A stretch of 64,000 nt of DNA from Gammaproteobacteria bacterium (GCA_009937065.1 JAACDF010000142.1:18085-82084), one strand, 5' to 3'. Numbered from the stretch's first letter, positions 31,720-41,558 are shown. Notes: generated by a model from the sequence alone, not told the origin. A program made the numbers and translations.

Positions 31720-32832
31720 TTACAACCGCATGGGCATAACAACGTACAGCGCCTCTGCGTCCGCATCACCGCCCGATTCTCCCTCTTCAATTAGCGCAGA
31801 GCTGGCAGAATCTGACAGCGACATACGCACCGTAGAACCAGTGAGTACGCCCATCACATCAAGCAAGTAGCTCACATTGAACCCTACCTCAAGCGCGTCT
31901 CCGGCGTAATCTACCGGCACTGATTCTTCGGCTTGCTCTTGCTCTGGATTGTTGGCAGTGATCTCAAGAGAACCGGGTGTTAGCGAGAGCCTGACACCAC
32001 GATACTTTTCGTTCGACAAAATCGCGGTTCGTGTAAACGCCTGCCGCAACTCAGACCGATCACCAGTAACAGACTTATCAGGTGATCGAGGAAGAACACG
32101 TTCGTACTCGGGAAACTTCCCGTCAACCAGCTTTGAGGTAAATGTAAACTGATCTGTTGCCGCGCGAATATGATTTGACCCGACGCTCAAAGTAACAGAA
32201 CCATCGCCATCCAATAGTCGCGACAACTCCAAAATGCCCTTGCGAGGCACAATTACCGACTTATCATCAGCGACCACCTGCCCAGGTGCCGTGCAGAGGG
32301 CCAAGCGGTGACCATCTGTCGCCACAAACCGAAGTCTCCCCTCTTTTAACTCCAGGTACATGCCGTTCAAGTAGTAGCGCACGTCTTGCTGCGCCATGGC
32401 GAAACCCGTGCGATCAATCATTTGGCGAACGAGGGGCTGCGCTAAATCTAAGTCGATTTCCCCAGCGCCCGCCTCTACCGTTGGAAACTCAGCTGCCGGC
32501 AATGTTGATAAGGTGAAGCGACTTCGACCTGCCCGCACAGTGACCTTACCCTCTTCAACAGTAAAAGAAATATCGACGCCGTCCGGTAGGCTTTTACAGA
32601 TATCAACGAGCTTTCGGGCCGGCACTGTAATATCACCATCAGCGCCCTCGCTCTGCACCTCGATGCGACCAACGAGCTCAACCTCAAGATCGGTACCCGT
32701 CAGTGACAAACGATTGCCCTCTAAGCTCATTAATACATTAGATAAGATAGGCAGTGTTTGTCGACGCTCAACTACGCCTGCAACCAGGTTCAAAGGCTTA
32801 ATTAGTGCATCCCGTGATACCGAAAACTTCAT
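31720..32832 (-). CDS. dnaN: DNA polymerase III beta subunit (sliding clamp)
   Basis: DnaN forms the ring-shaped dimer that tethers polymerase III and other partners to DNA. The 370-residue length and the start MKFSVSRDALIKPLNLVAGV are typical, as is the ending YVVMPMRL, which forms part of the clamp's partner-binding pocket. Three clamp domains of about 120 residues each can be traced. It lies 35 bases after dnaA and 18 bases before recF on the same strand. Confidence 0.98.
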   Translation of the reverse strand: MKFSVSRDALIKPLNLVAGVVERRQTLPILSNVLMSLEGNRLSLTGTDLEVELVGRIEVQSEGADGDITVPARKLVDICKSLPDGVDISFTVEEGKVTVRAGRSRFTLSTLPAAEFPTVEAGAGEIDLDLAQPLVRQMIDRTGFAMAQQDVRYYLNGMYLELKEGRLRFVATDGHRLALCTAPGQVVADDKSVIVPRKGILELSRLLDGDGSVTLSVGSNHIRAATDQFTFTSKLVDGKFPEYERVLPRSPDKSVTGDRSELRQAFTRTAILSNEKYRGVRLSLTPGSLEITANNPEQEQAEESVPVDYAGDALEVGFNVSYLLDVMGVLTGSTVRMSLSDSASSALIEEGESGGDADAEALYVVMPMRL

Positions 32833-32867
32833 TCGTATGATCTCTCTCGTCGTAGCAAGCGCTTACA

Positions 32868-34310
32868 TCACGTAGTCAGCAAGCGCAGCAGATTCTTATA
32901 ATCTTCCCCAATATCCGATGTTGTTCCACGCAACTCCGCTATCTTACGACAAGCGTGAAGAACTGTCGTGTGGTCTCTTCCCCCAAACGCATCACCAATT
33001 TCTGGCAAACTATGATTCGTCAGTTCCTTGGACAGCGCCATCGCGACTTGTCTCGGACGCGCCACCGAGCGATTACGCCGTTTTGACAATAAATCAGCCA
33101 CCTTGATTTTATAGTAATCCGCCACTGTCCGCTTGATGTTTTCTAACGAGACCTGCTTGTCTTGTAGCGCCAATAGGTCCTTCAAGCTCTCTTTGATCAA
33201 CTCGATATCAAAGGGCCTGCCAGTGAAGTTCGCACTGGCAATTACCCGCTTCAATGCGCCTTCAAGCTCGCGAACATTCGAGCGAATTCGCTGCGCTATG
33301 AAAAATGCGGCCTCATGAGAAATTTCAATACCAGATTGCTCGGCCTTTTTCATCAGGATAGCAACCCGGGTCTCTAGCTCGGGCGGCTCCACAGCCACCG
33401 TTAAACCCCAACCAAACCTGCTTTTCAGCCGCTCCTCAACACCATCGATTTCCTTTGGATAGCGGTCGGAGGTCAAAATCATCTGCTGACCACCCTCTAG
33501 CAAAGCGTTAAACGTGTGAAAAAACTCTTCTTGGCTTCGGTCCTTATTAGCAAAAAACTGAATATCATCAATGAGTAAGGCATCGACTGACCGATAAAAC
33601 CTTTTAAAGTCATTAATGGCGTTGAGCTGAAGCGCTTTCACCATGTCAGCGACGAAACGCTCACTGTGAAGGTAGACAATCTTGGCACCAGGTTTGCGCT
33701 GCCGAAGTGCATTACCCACGGCGTGCATGAGGTGCGTTTTGCCAAGACCTACACCTCCATATAAAAACAGCGGGTTATAGGCATCACCTGGACTCTCCGC
33801 AACCTGCTGTGCGGCGGCCATCGCCAGTTGGTTGCTCTTACCTTCAACAAAATTAGAAAACGTGTAGCCATCAACCAAATTATGCTGGTGCGACGGCACA
33901 ATCACTGCTGGCGCTTGTTTTTTGGGACCGAAGACTGGCGCGGGACGGTCTACTCGAAGATCCTGACTCGACGCATTACTGGTAAAGCTCAGCTCGTGAT
34001 GACTGTTAGAGGGCTTACTAACACCGGCGGCGTCTACACCCGTTACCACCCTAATCGACACCGATGACGCTTCTGAATTAACCGCGGCGAGGCATTGAGA
34101 AATGGTTGTGCTGTATTTTTCTTCTACAAAATCACGGATAAATCGGTTCGGCGCACAAAGTACGAACTCTGCGCCATCTTCCATGACCGTTAAAGGCCGA
34201 ACCCAGGTATTAAACTGAACCTCGGGAACCTCACGCTTTAGTTCTTCTAAACACTGTGTCCACAACACCGTATTCGATATTGACGCGGAAGGCGGGGCGG
34301 CTATTTGCAT
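32868..34310 (-). CDS. dnaA: Chromosomal replication initiator DnaA
   Basis: DnaA binds DnaA boxes and melts the origin. The 480 residues have domain I (about 12-90, [21 protein letters not shown]), a variable linker (about 95-145), an AAA+ domain with Walker [10 protein letters not shown] (185-193) and Walker [10 protein letters not shown], and a C-terminal DNA-binding domain with the signature [15 protein letters not shown]. The upstream gap carries two consensus DnaA boxes, one of them inside the likely promoter, which suggests autoregulation. Confidence 0.98.
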   Translation of the reverse strand: MQIAAPPSASISNTVLWTQCLEELKREVPEVQFNTWVRPLTVMEDGAEFVLCAPNRFIRDFVEEKYSTTISQCLAAVNSEASSVSIRVVTGVDAAGVSKPSNSHHELSFTSNASSQDLRVDRPAPVFGPKKQAPAVIVPSHQHNLVDGYTFSNFVEGKSNQLAMAAAQQVAESPGDAYNPLFLYGGVGLGKTHLMHAVGNALRQRKPGAKIVYLHSERFVADMVKALQLNAINDFKRFYRSVDALLIDDIQFFANKDRSQEEFFHTFNALLEGGQQMILTSDRYPKEIDGVEERLKSRFGWGLTVAVEPPELETRVAILMKKAEQSGIEISHEAAFFIAQRIRSNVRELEGALKRVIASANFTGRPFDIELIKESLKDLLALQDKQVSLENIKRTVADYYKIKVADLLSKRRNRSVARPRQVAMALSKELTNHSLPEIGDAFGGRDHTTVLHACRKIAELRGTTSDIGEDYKNLLRLLTT

Positions 34311-34399
34311 GCTGTTATTGCTCTTGGGAACGAATTGCTAATGTTTTACGGCTAATGCAGTGCTTGTTGGCTCAACAAACAGCCACGACACAACAACAT

Positions 34400-34428
34400 G
34401 ATATAGTTATCCACACATTTATCTCCAA
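34400..34428 (-). promoter_or_regulatory. Candidate dnaA promoter overlapping a DnaA box
   Basis: On the minus strand TTGGAG (34428-34423) and TATATC (34405-34400) are 17 bases apart. The consensus DnaA box at 34407-34415 occupies the spacer, so DnaA binding would block RNA polymerase. The transcript would have a leader of about 80 bases. Confidence 0.45.
34407..34415 (+). promoter_or_regulatory. DnaA box (TTATCCACA)
   Basis: This is a perfect match to the high-affinity consensus TTATCCACA, 92 bases upstream of the dnaA start codon. Confidence 0.85.
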
Positions 34429-34523
34429 TTCAACAAAAATAAACCCAATCAAAATCAGATACTTATGGTTTTTTTAGTGCTTTTTTAAGAATAAAGAAAA
34501 AGCAAGGTGTTTTTTTGTTTGTC

Positions 34524-34532
34524 TGTGGATAA
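34524..34532 (-). promoter_or_regulatory. DnaA box (TTATCCACA)
   Basis: On the plus strand this reads TGTGGATAA, a perfect inverted copy of the consensus. It lies 117 bases from the other box, with an AT-rich stretch between them. Confidence 0.85.
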
Positions 34533-34689
34533 CTTTTTAATAACTTATGGACGATATGTGACAAAACACCATTTTAAACCAGCAACCAACAGTAGAATGG
34601 AGAGCACAAGGGTCGATCCTAGTAAGCAGCTACTAACCCAATAAAAAATGATGCCTTTGTTACCGCTTACTTTTTTGAGACCTTAGCTA

Positions 34690-34718
34690 TTGCCAGCCGC
34701 GCAGGTGGTCCCTATAAT
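34690..34718 (+). promoter_or_regulatory. Sigma-70 promoter for rpmH-rnpA-yidD-yidC-mnmE
   Basis: TTGCCA (34690-34695) and a perfect TATAAT (34713-34718) are separated by the ideal 17 bases. The predicted start of transcription is near 34725, about 35 bases before the rpmH ATG. A strong promoter is expected for this ribosomal protein operon. Confidence 0.75.
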
Positions 34719-34759
34719 TCCGCCCCCTTTGTTAACCGCATTAAGTTAAAGGCACTCGT

Positions 34760-34894
34760 ATGAAGCGCACTTTTCAACCCAGCGTTCTGAAGCGCAAGCG
34801 CAACCACGGCTTCCGTGCTCGCATGGCAACCAAAAATGGCCGTAAGGTACTTGCTCGTCGTCGCGCGCGTGGACGCCTCCGCCTCTCTGCCTAA
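34760..34894 (+). CDS. rpmH: 50S ribosomal protein L34
   Basis: The encoded 44-residue basic protein starts [19 protein letters not shown] and ends [10 protein letters not shown], which is the canonical L34 sequence from end to end. L34 is a small structural protein of the large ribosomal subunit. The gene is the first of the rpmH-rnpA-yidD-yidC-mnmE run and lies 41 bases downstream of a strong promoter. It lies only 20 bases before rnpA, the usual pairing. Confidence 0.98.
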   Translation: MKRTFQPSVLKRKRNHGFRARMATKNGRKVLARRRARGRLRLSA

Positions 34895-34914
34895 GCGTAT
34901 CGGGGCAACCAGCC

Positions 34915-35289
34915 ATGTCCCACAAGTTTCCTAAGTCTGCGCGGTTACTCAACGCCCAAGACTACTCTCAGGTTTTTAATAAGTGTTCAATACGTGCCGG
35001 GTCGAACACCGGCACAGTCCTTGCGCTGCCTATATCAGAGGACCAATCTCGGCTGGGAATTATTGTTGCAAAAAAGAACGTGCGATTAGCCACTGACCGC
35101 AACCGCATCAAACGACTGGTCAGAGAATATTTTCGAAGCCACCCCCCCTCCGCCTCAATGCGTCTGGTGTTTCTAGCAAAGCGAGGCGCTGGTACATTAA
35201 GCAATGCGCGTATCGTTGGCGATCTTGACCACTTATGGCAAAAGCTAAATCACAAGCACCAGCAGACTTTGCGTGCCAATGATCAGTAA
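34915..35289 (+). CDS. rnpA: Ribonuclease P protein component
   Basis: RnpA is the protein cofactor of RNase P, which matures the 5' ends of tRNAs with the RNA subunit. The 124-residue basic protein contains the family RNR signature in [16 protein letters not shown] (about residues 59-74), preceded by [14 protein letters not shown]. Its 3' end overlaps yidD, a conserved arrangement in this cluster. Confidence 0.96.
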   Translation: MSHKFPKSARLLNAQDYSQVFNKCSIRAGSNTGTVLALPISEDQSRLGIIVAKKNVRLATDRNRIKRLVREYFRSHPPSASMRLVFLAKRGAGTLSNARIVGDLDHLWQKLNHKHQQTLRANDQ

Positions 35290-35536
35290 ATTACTTACTG
35301 CGCTACTAAAGATTCCGATTAAGTGCTACCAAATCGGTATCAGCCCCTTCATTGGCAATCGGTGCCGCTATTTTCCGTCCTGCTCTACATACGCAATAGA
35401 AGCTTTGGATACACATGGCGCTGTTTTCGGCAGTTTTCTAGCCGCAAAACGGATTTGCCGCTGTCATCCATGGGCTACCGGCGGTTATGATCCTGTTCCG
35501 GAACGCCCGAGCTTGTCGCAAGACGACATCGAATAA
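35279..35536 (+). CDS. yidD: Membrane protein insertion efficiency factor YidD
   Basis: YidD is a small membrane-associated protein thought to aid YidC-dependent insertion of inner-membrane proteins. The 85 residues include the typical [20 protein letters not shown], then CSTYA and RICRCHPW blocks with conserved cysteines. I chose the ATG at 35279 over the GTG two codons earlier because family members start MISKLL-like. It overlaps rnpA by 11 bases and precedes yidC by 14. Confidence 0.95.
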   Translation: MISKLLTALLKIPIKCYQIGISPFIGNRCRYFPSCSTYAIEALDTHGAVFGSFLAAKRICRCHPWATGGYDPVPERPSLSQDDIE

Positions 35537-35550
35537 CGCCGAGGACTCAG

Positions 35551-37230
35551 ATGGACCCTGTAAGACTGCTATTAATAAGCACCACCGCCGTATTATCTCT
35601 AATGCTGCTTATTGAATGGAATCAGTATTCTGACAAGTACCAAAAACAGCAGAGCGATTTATATACCGCAGCCGTCACTGAGCAGCCCCGCTTGGTAGAT
35701 AATGCAGCGGTAAATGCCCCCGTCAGCTCTGGTATCAATGACGGTATTCCTAGCGTTAACCAAGAAGCGAATCCTCTGTCATTGCTGCTTGACGATAGCG
35801 AGACATTCAATTTATCAACCGCCGCGCTTGAATTAGTTATTTCTGCAGAAGGTGGAGATGTGGTTTCTGCGTCTTTACCAAAATTTCCAGTCAGACTCGA
35901 TACGCCCGACCAACCGTTTAGATTGTTAGAAAACAACAACCTACGAAGATATGTTGCGCAGAGCGGACTCATCGGACCAAACGGCATTGATGCCAGCGGT
36001 AACCGGGCACGGTATACCAGTCAAGGTGTCACCAATAATGGCGACGGCAGCCATACCTTAACGCTAGCTTGGACAGGCAATAGTCAGCTTGGCTTGACAG
36101 TTTACAAGCGCTTCACCGCTCGTGATGACCGGTACGACGTCGATGTGTCTTTCGATGTCAGAAATGGTGGTAGCTCGCTTGCATCAATCACATCATTTGC
36201 CCAACTAAAGCGTGATAACACGCAAGCGCCGGACGGCAACACTGGTTTTGGTGTCAGCCCTTATCTAGGCGCGGCTCTTACTCAACCCGATGAGCGCTAT
36301 ACCAAACTCAGCTTCTCTGACTTAAGCGACGAACCGTTTTCAAAGCGTTTACCTGCGGGATGGGTGGCAATCCTTCAGCACTACTTCGTATCGGCCTGGA
36401 TTCCACCACAACAGGCGAGTCACGATTACTTTGCCAGCCAACTCTCTAGCGGAGACAACGTTATTGGTTATAAAAATCAAAACGTAGACATCGCTCCCGG
36501 GTCAGCAAATACCATCACTCACACACTTTATGTTGGCCCAAAAGACCAGGTCGCACTTGCTGCGCTTGCTGAGAATCTCGATCTTGTTATTGATTACGGT
36601 TGGCTGTGGTGGCTTGCTCAGCCGCTTTTCTGGTTACTCACCTTAATCCAGCAGTTTGTCATTAACTGGGGACTGGCCATCATTGCGCTGACCATTGTTG
36701 TCAAGCTCCTCTTCTTTCGGTTGTCAGCGGCAAGCTACAAATCAATGGCCAAGATGAGAACGGTACAGCCCAAGATTCAAAGTATTCGGGATCAATACGC
36801 AGACGATAAAGCAAAGCAACAACAAGCCATGATGGAGCTTTGGAAAAAAGAGAAGATCAACCCAATGGGTGGTTGTCTTCCCATGTTGATTCAAATGCCG
36901 GTCTTTATCGCGCTTTACTGGGTGCTACTCGAGTCAGTAGAACTCAGACACGCACCCTTCATCCTCTGGATCGAAGACCTCTCAGCCATGGATCCTTATT
37001 TCGTATTACCTCTTCTCATGGGAATCAGTATGTGGCTAATGCAGCGCCTGAATCCAGCGCCACCGGATCCCATGCAAGCAAAAATCATGATGTACATGCC
37101 GATAGCATTTACATTCCTCATGATGTGGTTTCCGGCTGGACTGGTGCTCTACTGGTTATCCAATAACCTTCTGTCATTTGCTCAACAATACGTTGTTACT
37201 CGACAAATTGAGCAAGCAGCAGCCCGCTAA
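35551..37230 (+). CDS. yidC: Membrane protein insertase YidC
   Basis: YidC inserts and folds inner-membrane proteins, alone or with SecYEG. The 559 residues comprise an N-terminal helix (about 4-20), a large periplasmic domain (about 70-345) of the Gram-negative type, and the conserved core of five helices (from about 365). The core includes the hydrophilic-groove Arg in FFRLSAASYKSMAKM and the segment MGGCLPMLIQMPVFIALYWV. It lies between yidD and mnmE, 8 bases before the latter. Confidence 0.97.
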   Translation: MDPVRLLLISTTAVLSLMLLIEWNQYSDKYQKQQSDLYTAAVTEQPRLVDNAAVNAPVSSGINDGIPSVNQEANPLSLLLDDSETFNLSTAALELVISAEGGDVVSASLPKFPVRLDTPDQPFRLLENNNLRRYVAQSGLIGPNGIDASGNRARYTSQGVTNNGDGSHTLTLAWTGNSQLGLTVYKRFTARDDRYDVDVSFDVRNGGSSLASITSFAQLKRDNTQAPDGNTGFGVSPYLGAALTQPDERYTKLSFSDLSDEPFSKRLPAGWVAILQHYFVSAWIPPQQASHDYFASQLSSGDNVIGYKNQNVDIAPGSANTITHTLYVGPKDQVALAALAENLDLVIDYGWLWWLAQPLFWLLTLIQQFVINWGLAIIALTIVVKLLFFRLSAASYKSMAKMRTVQPKIQSIRDQYADDKAKQQQAMMELWKKEKINPMGGCLPMLIQMPVFIALYWVLLESVELRHAPFILWIEDLSAMDPYFVLPLLMGISMWLMQRLNPAPPDPMQAKIMMYMPIAFTFLMMWFPAGLVLYWLSNNLLSFAQQYVVTRQIEQAAAR

Positions 37231-37238
37231 GCCCAACA

Positions 37239-38585
37239 ATGACGGGGCTTGATACGGATACGATTGCTGCGATCGCCACAGCGCGCGGCAACGGACCTGT
37301 TGGTATCATTCGCCTAAGTGGTCCTGATTCGCTTTCAATCGCACAGACTTTAAGTGAGTCAGAGCTTTCGCCTCGATATGCTCACTATCGATCTTTCCTA
37401 GGTGATGAAGGCCAAACAATTGACTCAGGCCTGGCCATTTATTTTCCTGGCCCCAATTCATTCACCGGTGAAGATGTTGTCGAAATTCAGGGACATGGCG
37501 GACACGTTGTATTGCACACTCTGCTCTCACGCTGCATCGATTTAGGCGCAAGACAAGCTCGACCCGGCGAGTTTTCTGAGCGCAGTTTTATCAACGGCAA
37601 AATTGATTTAATTCAAGCAGAAGCTATCGCCGATCTCATTGCAGCTGAAACCGAGATAGCAGCAAAACTAGCTTCTGCCTCTTTATCCGGTGCGTTCTCC
37701 TCTTTAGTTACTGACCTCTCCTATCAACTCAACGAACTAAGAGCGTTAACCGAAGCCTCAATTGATTTTCCCGAAGAAGACATCGATGTTCTAGAGCGCC
37801 ATTCAGTTGAATCGAGACTCCGTGACTGCAATGCCACTATCGAGCGACTACTTAACGATGTTGCGGCATCACAAAAGAAAACCCAGCACTACCTAGCTGT
37901 TCTAATCGGTGCACCCAACGCTGGTAAAAGCAGTCTATTAAATGCACTTGCTCGTGAAGATGTAGCGATTGTTACAAATGTTCCTGGAACGACACGTGAC
38001 ACGCTAAAGCAGAGCATAAAAGCAGGCGATATCGTGCTAGACCTCGTCGACACAGCAGGTATTCGTCAGTCCGACGACGTCATTGAGCAAGAAGGTGTAA
38101 AGCGCGCCAAATTAAGCAGCCAAGCGGCCGACCTTGTGCTTCACATCATTGATGACAATGAGCCACAGGAAATCACTAGCGAATGGTTACCTGAGTCAGC
38201 TATCAACATTCAGGTTAGAAACAAAATCGATATCTCCGGGAAACAAGCGGGAATAGTTCCTACTCAAGACGGAGATAGATGCGTAGCCATCAGTGCCAAA
38301 AATGGCGATGGTATAGACGCGCTGCTTCGAGTGGTTGAAGAATCACTCTTAATACAAGGGACTCAAAACTCTCAATTCAGTGCCCGTCAGCGACACGTTG
38401 ATGCGCTAAGCGAGGCACACGATGCTCTTTCTGAATCATTGCTCGCTTTCGAACACCACAATGCAGCTGAACTATTAGCTGAAGACTTAAAACGGGTTCA
38501 ATCTGCGATCGACTCTTTAACGGGGCAAGTAGCCAGTGACGATATCCTCGGACTAATTTTCAGTAGCTTCTGCATAGGTAAGTAA
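37239..38585 (+). CDS. mnmE: tRNA modification GTPase MnmE
   Basis: MnmE works with MnmG to place the cmnm5 group on wobble uridine 34 of certain tRNAs. The 448 residues have an N-terminal folate-binding domain (about 1-118), a helical domain interrupted by a G domain with GAPNAGKSS (224-232), PGTTRDT and DTAG, and the catalytic C-terminal CIGK. Its partner mnmG follows across the 443-base candidate origin. It is the last gene of the rpmH run and is transcribed towards the origin. Confidence 0.97.
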   Translation: MTGLDTDTIAAIATARGNGPVGIIRLSGPDSLSIAQTLSESELSPRYAHYRSFLGDEGQTIDSGLAIYFPGPNSFTGEDVVEIQGHGGHVVLHTLLSRCIDLGARQARPGEFSERSFINGKIDLIQAEAIADLIAAETEIAAKLASASLSGAFSSLVTDLSYQLNELRALTEASIDFPEEDIDVLERHSVESRLRDCNATIERLLNDVAASQKKTQHYLAVLIGAPNAGKSSLLNALAREDVAIVTNVPGTTRDTLKQSIKAGDIVLDLVDTAGIRQSDDVIEQEGVKRAKLSSQAADLVLHIIDDNEPQEITSEWLPESAINIQVRNKIDISGKQAGIVPTQDGDRCVAISAKNGDGIDALLRVVEESLLIQGTQNSQFSARQRHVDALSEAHDALSESLLAFEHHNAAELLAEDLKRVQSAIDSLTGQVASDDILGLIFSSFCIGK

Positions 38586-39028
38586 CACCCTATCCACAGT
38601 ATTGTTTGAAAATTCATGTAGACCCGCTGACATGTTCTCTGTTGTGGATACATTTGGTGACAACCTTGTGTGTGGCGTTGTGTAGAAATAACGTACATCC
38701 AAAGACGTGAAAAAGAAGGCGTAGATATCCCCTGTCAGCACAGAGCTTACTACCTTGTTTTTCCTTACTTATGAAAGGACTTATGCGGGGATGAAACATA
38801 GAGCCTGCATGGTGATGTGGCATCTATCCACAAAAAAGGCTGCCCTAATAACAACAGTATTAAAGTATCTTTTCTAATACACATATAAATTAATACTAAT
38901 TTATAAAGCTTTGTACGCTGCGACGAAAAACGCCTTTTTTGTGAATCTGTCGCCCTTGACACGGCATAACTTAAGTTCAATCGTAATTATTCGTATACTC
39001 CTCTCCTTTTTTCGAACAAAGACGGCAA
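38586..39028. other. Candidate oriC (mnmE-mnmG intergenic region)
   Basis: This 443-base gap holds three 8-of-9 DnaA-box matches: CTATCCACA at 38590 and at 38824, and TGTGGATAC at 38643. There is also a weaker one (TGTGTAGAA at 38679). An AT-rich block at about 38846-38912 could be the unwinding element. It lies immediately upstream of mnmG, as oriC does in Escherichia coli. Base composition on the plus strand changes from C-rich to G-rich across it. I saw no GATC sites, so Dam/SeqA control is unlikely. No gene is visible in the gap. Confidence 0.7.
38971..38999 (+). promoter_or_regulatory. Candidate mnmG promoter
   Basis: TATACT (38994-38999) lies 30 bases before the mnmG ATG, with a weak TTAAGT 17 bases upstream. 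A better -35 sequence, TTGACA (38956-38961), is present but wrongly spaced. Confidence 0.35.
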
Positions 39029-40927
39029 ATGCACACTCATCGGACGTTTGATGTCATCGTGGTCGGAGGTGGCCATGCAGGCACAGAAGCAGCGTTGGCA
39101 TCTGCCCGTACGGGAGTGCGCACACTGCTCATCACCCACTCGATCGATACGCTTGGTCAAATGTCGTGTAATCCAGCGATTGGCGGTATTGGAAAATCGC
39201 ACCTCGTTCGAGAAATTGATGCTCTGGGTGGCTCCATGGCCAGGGTGACGGATTTAGCGGGTATTCAATTCCGAGTGCTTAATGCCCGAAAAGGCCCAGC
39301 TGTTAGAGCGACTAGAGCGCAGGCCGATAGAGTTTTATACAGAAACGCGATTCGCCAAGCGCTCTTTGCTCAGGCGAACTTGACTGTCTTTCAAGACGCT
39401 GTTGACGATATCGAGCTTTTGGGTGAAACAGTTACCGGCGTTAGAACAGCCACTGGAATTTGCTTTTCTGCTCCCGCTTGTGTTCTCACTGCAGGGACTT
39501 TCTTGAATGGCAAGATTCATATTGGCATGGAAAATCAGTCGGGCGGGCGCATGGGTGATGCTGCTGTGGTCACACTGGCAGACCGGTTGCGCGAATTGTG
39601 TCCACGTACTGGAAGATTGAAAACAGGAACACCACCCCGAATAGACGGCAACTCGGTTGATTTTTCTGCTTTGCAAGAACAGTGGGGCGATGAGCCAAGG
39701 CCTGTGATGTCCCAGTTGGGGTCTATCTCACAACATCCAGAACAGTTGTGTTGCTGGGTGACCAAGACCAATGAAGCGACACACGATGTTATTCGAGGGG
39801 GTCTCGACCGTTCACCTATGTTTAGTGGTGTTATCGAGGGAACGGGCCCACGCTACTGTCCAAGTATTGAAGACAAGATTCATCGATTTGCAGATAAAAA
39901 TTCGCATCAAATATTTTTAGAGCCCGAGGGCCTTACGACAACAGAGCTGTATCCAAATGGTATATCCACGTCGCTGCCGTTTGATGTTCAGGAGGCCATG
40001 GTTCGAACGATTCCTGGACTTGAGAATGCGCACATTACAAGGCCAGGGTATGCAATTGAATATGATTATTTCGATCCGCGTGATCTGACGCATAGCCTTG
40101 AAACCCGGCACGTCTCTGGTTTGTATTTTGCGGGTCAAATCAATGGTACGACGGGTTACGAAGAGGCTGGAGCACAAGGATTGCTTGCAGGCTTAAATGC
40201 GTCTCGATACGCCCGCGATCTCGATGCCTGGGAGCCACGACGCGATGAGGCCTATATCGGCGTTCTTGTGGACGACCTTGTAACGTTGGGCACACAAGAA
40301 CCTTATCGAATGTTTACATCTCGAGCTGAATATCGGTTGCAACTGCGGGAAGACAATGCCGATGAGCGCTTGACGTCAAAAGGCAATGCGCTTGGGTTGA
40401 TTCCGTCAGCACATTGGGCCGTATATCAGCATAAAAGAGAGTTAGTAGATAGAGAGTTGGGGCGATTAGAAACAACTTACATTCACCCGAATACCAGCGC
40501 ATCAAAAACGCTGGATACCAAATTAAAATCACCCATTAATCGAGAGTATTCGATGGCGGATTTGATTCGTCGTCCAGAGTTGACATACAGCGATGTGGCA
40601 AGCTTGAAAGGAGTGCCTGTCATAGACCTAGCGACAGCTGATCACATAGAAACGCGTGTCAAATACGCCGGTTATATAGCAAGACAACAAGACGAAATTG
40701 ATCGATTGAAGCGGCATGAGAATACGCTAATTCCAAACGATTTTGATTTCACCGAAGTTTCTGGTTTGTCCAATGAGGTCTGTCAAAAACTGACAGATAC
40801 TAGGCCGTCAAACATAGCGAGGGCTGGTCGAATTCAAGGGGTAACACCTTCAGCGTTGTCACTGCTTTTGGTGCACCTGCGACGGCAAAGCAATTCTGCT
40901 TCCGATCGCGCCGTCAGTAATGGCTGA
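39029..40927 (+). CDS. mnmG: tRNA modification enzyme MnmG (GidA)
   Basis: MnmG is the FAD- and NADH-dependent partner of MnmE in U34 tRNA modification. The 632 residues start with the FAD-binding [19 protein letters not shown] and include the family blocks [20 protein letters not shown], then [12 protein letters not shown] with [10 protein letters not shown], and [13 protein letters not shown] near 380. The stop overlaps rsmG by 8 bases. It is the first gene to the right of the candidate origin and is read in the direction of fork movement. Confidence 0.98.
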   Translation: MHTHRTFDVIVVGGGHAGTEAALASARTGVRTLLITHSIDTLGQMSCNPAIGGIGKSHLVREIDALGGSMARVTDLAGIQFRVLNARKGPAVRATRAQADRVLYRNAIRQALFAQANLTVFQDAVDDIELLGETVTGVRTATGICFSAPACVLTAGTFLNGKIHIGMENQSGGRMGDAAVVTLADRLRELCPRTGRLKTGTPPRIDGNSVDFSALQEQWGDEPRPVMSQLGSISQHPEQLCCWVTKTNEATHDVIRGGLDRSPMFSGVIEGTGPRYCPSIEDKIHRFADKNSHQIFLEPEGLTTTELYPNGISTSLPFDVQEAMVRTIPGLENAHITRPGYAIEYDYFDPRDLTHSLETRHVSGLYFAGQINGTTGYEEAGAQGLLAGLNASRYARDLDAWEPRRDEAYIGVLVDDLVTLGTQEPYRMFTSRAEYRLQLREDNADERLTSKGNALGLIPSAHWAVYQHKRELVDRELGRLETTYIHPNTSASKTLDTKLKSPINREYSMADLIRRPELTYSDVASLKGVPVIDLATADHIETRVKYAGYIARQQDEIDRLKRHENTLIPNDFDFTEVSGLSNEVCQKLTDTRPSNIARAGRIQGVTPSALSLLLVHLRRQSNSASDRAVSNG

Positions 40928-41558
40928 ACGCTTATTCGATCAAATTCGTCAGGGGCTTATGACGCTTGACCTCGACGAAGAGCTAGTTGAACCGTTAACG
41001 GATTACGTTAACTTGCTGCATAAATGGAATAGACCTTTCAACTTAACGGCCGTGCGGCGCCCCAAGGACATGGTGATAAAACACGTCTTTGATAGCCTTA
41101 CGTTGGCAGCGTATCTGGGTTCATTTGAACGACTTTGTGATGTCGGGACTGGCGCAGGTTTACCGGGCGTTCCATTAGCTTTGTGCTTTCCTGAGAAAGA
41201 GTTTGTATTGCTTGATAGCAATGGGAAGAAAACCCGTTTTCTCTTTCAAGTACGTGAACAACTGAAGCTAAACAATATCAATATTGTCGAAGGTCGAGCG
41301 GAGTCCTATCAGCCAGAGCAAAGGTTTGATGTTGTTATGAGTCGCGCCTTCGCTGATTTAAATCGGATGTGCAATCTGACAGCGCATTTACTCAAAACAG
41401 ACGGCGTTTGGCTCGCCATGAAGTCTCAAAGCGTTGATACTGAAATTGCGGATTTGAACACGTCCACTGAGATCATTGAACAAATTGGTCTTGTGGTGCC
41501 TGGACTTGAGGAGCTGAGGCAATTGGTTGTATTGCGTCGTGGTGAGAATAAAAAATGA
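40920..41558 (+). CDS. rsmG: 16S rRNA (guanine-527-N7)-methyltransferase
   Basis: RsmG (GidB) methylates G527 of 16S rRNA. The 212-residue protein has the family start region with [12 protein letters not shown], the SAM-binding [15 protein letters not shown] at about residue 71, and [10 protein letters not shown]. It overlaps mnmG at its start and parA at its end (ATGA), forming a tight mnmG-rsmG-parA-parB unit. Confidence 0.97.
   Translation: MAERLFDQIRQGLMTLDLDEELVEPLTDYVNLLHKWNRPFNLTAVRRPKDMVIKHVFDSLTLAAYLGSFERLCDVGTGAGLPGVPLALCFPEKEFVLLDSNGKKTRFLFQVREQLKLNNINIVEGRAESYQPEQRFDVVMSRAFADLNRMCNLTAHLLKTDGVWLAMKSQSVDTEIADLNTSTEIIEQIGLVVPGLEELRQLVVLRRGENKK

Larger units (their letters stand above)
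34311..34759. other. dnaA-rpmH intergenic region with DnaA boxes
   Basis: This 449-base AT-rich gap separates the divergent dnaA and rpmH genes. It holds two consensus DnaA boxes (34407-34415 and 34524-34532, in opposite orientations), a candidate dnaA promoter and a strong rpmH promoter. T-rich and A-rich tracts (34465-34520) resemble a DNA-unwinding region. In some relatives this interval can act as an origin. The skew evidence here favours the mnmE-mnmG gap instead. I see no gene in it. Confidence 0.7.

Noticed and set aside
32921..32935. TTGTTCCACG at the end of dnaA resembles half of a parS site
   Set aside because: Only the left half matches. The right half (CAACTC) breaks the palindrome, so ParB binding is not expected.
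38498..38980. Overlapping minus-strand open frames in the mnmE-mnmG gap
   Set aside because: They lack ribosome-binding sites and any family likeness, and they cross the DnaA-box region. They are chance frames.
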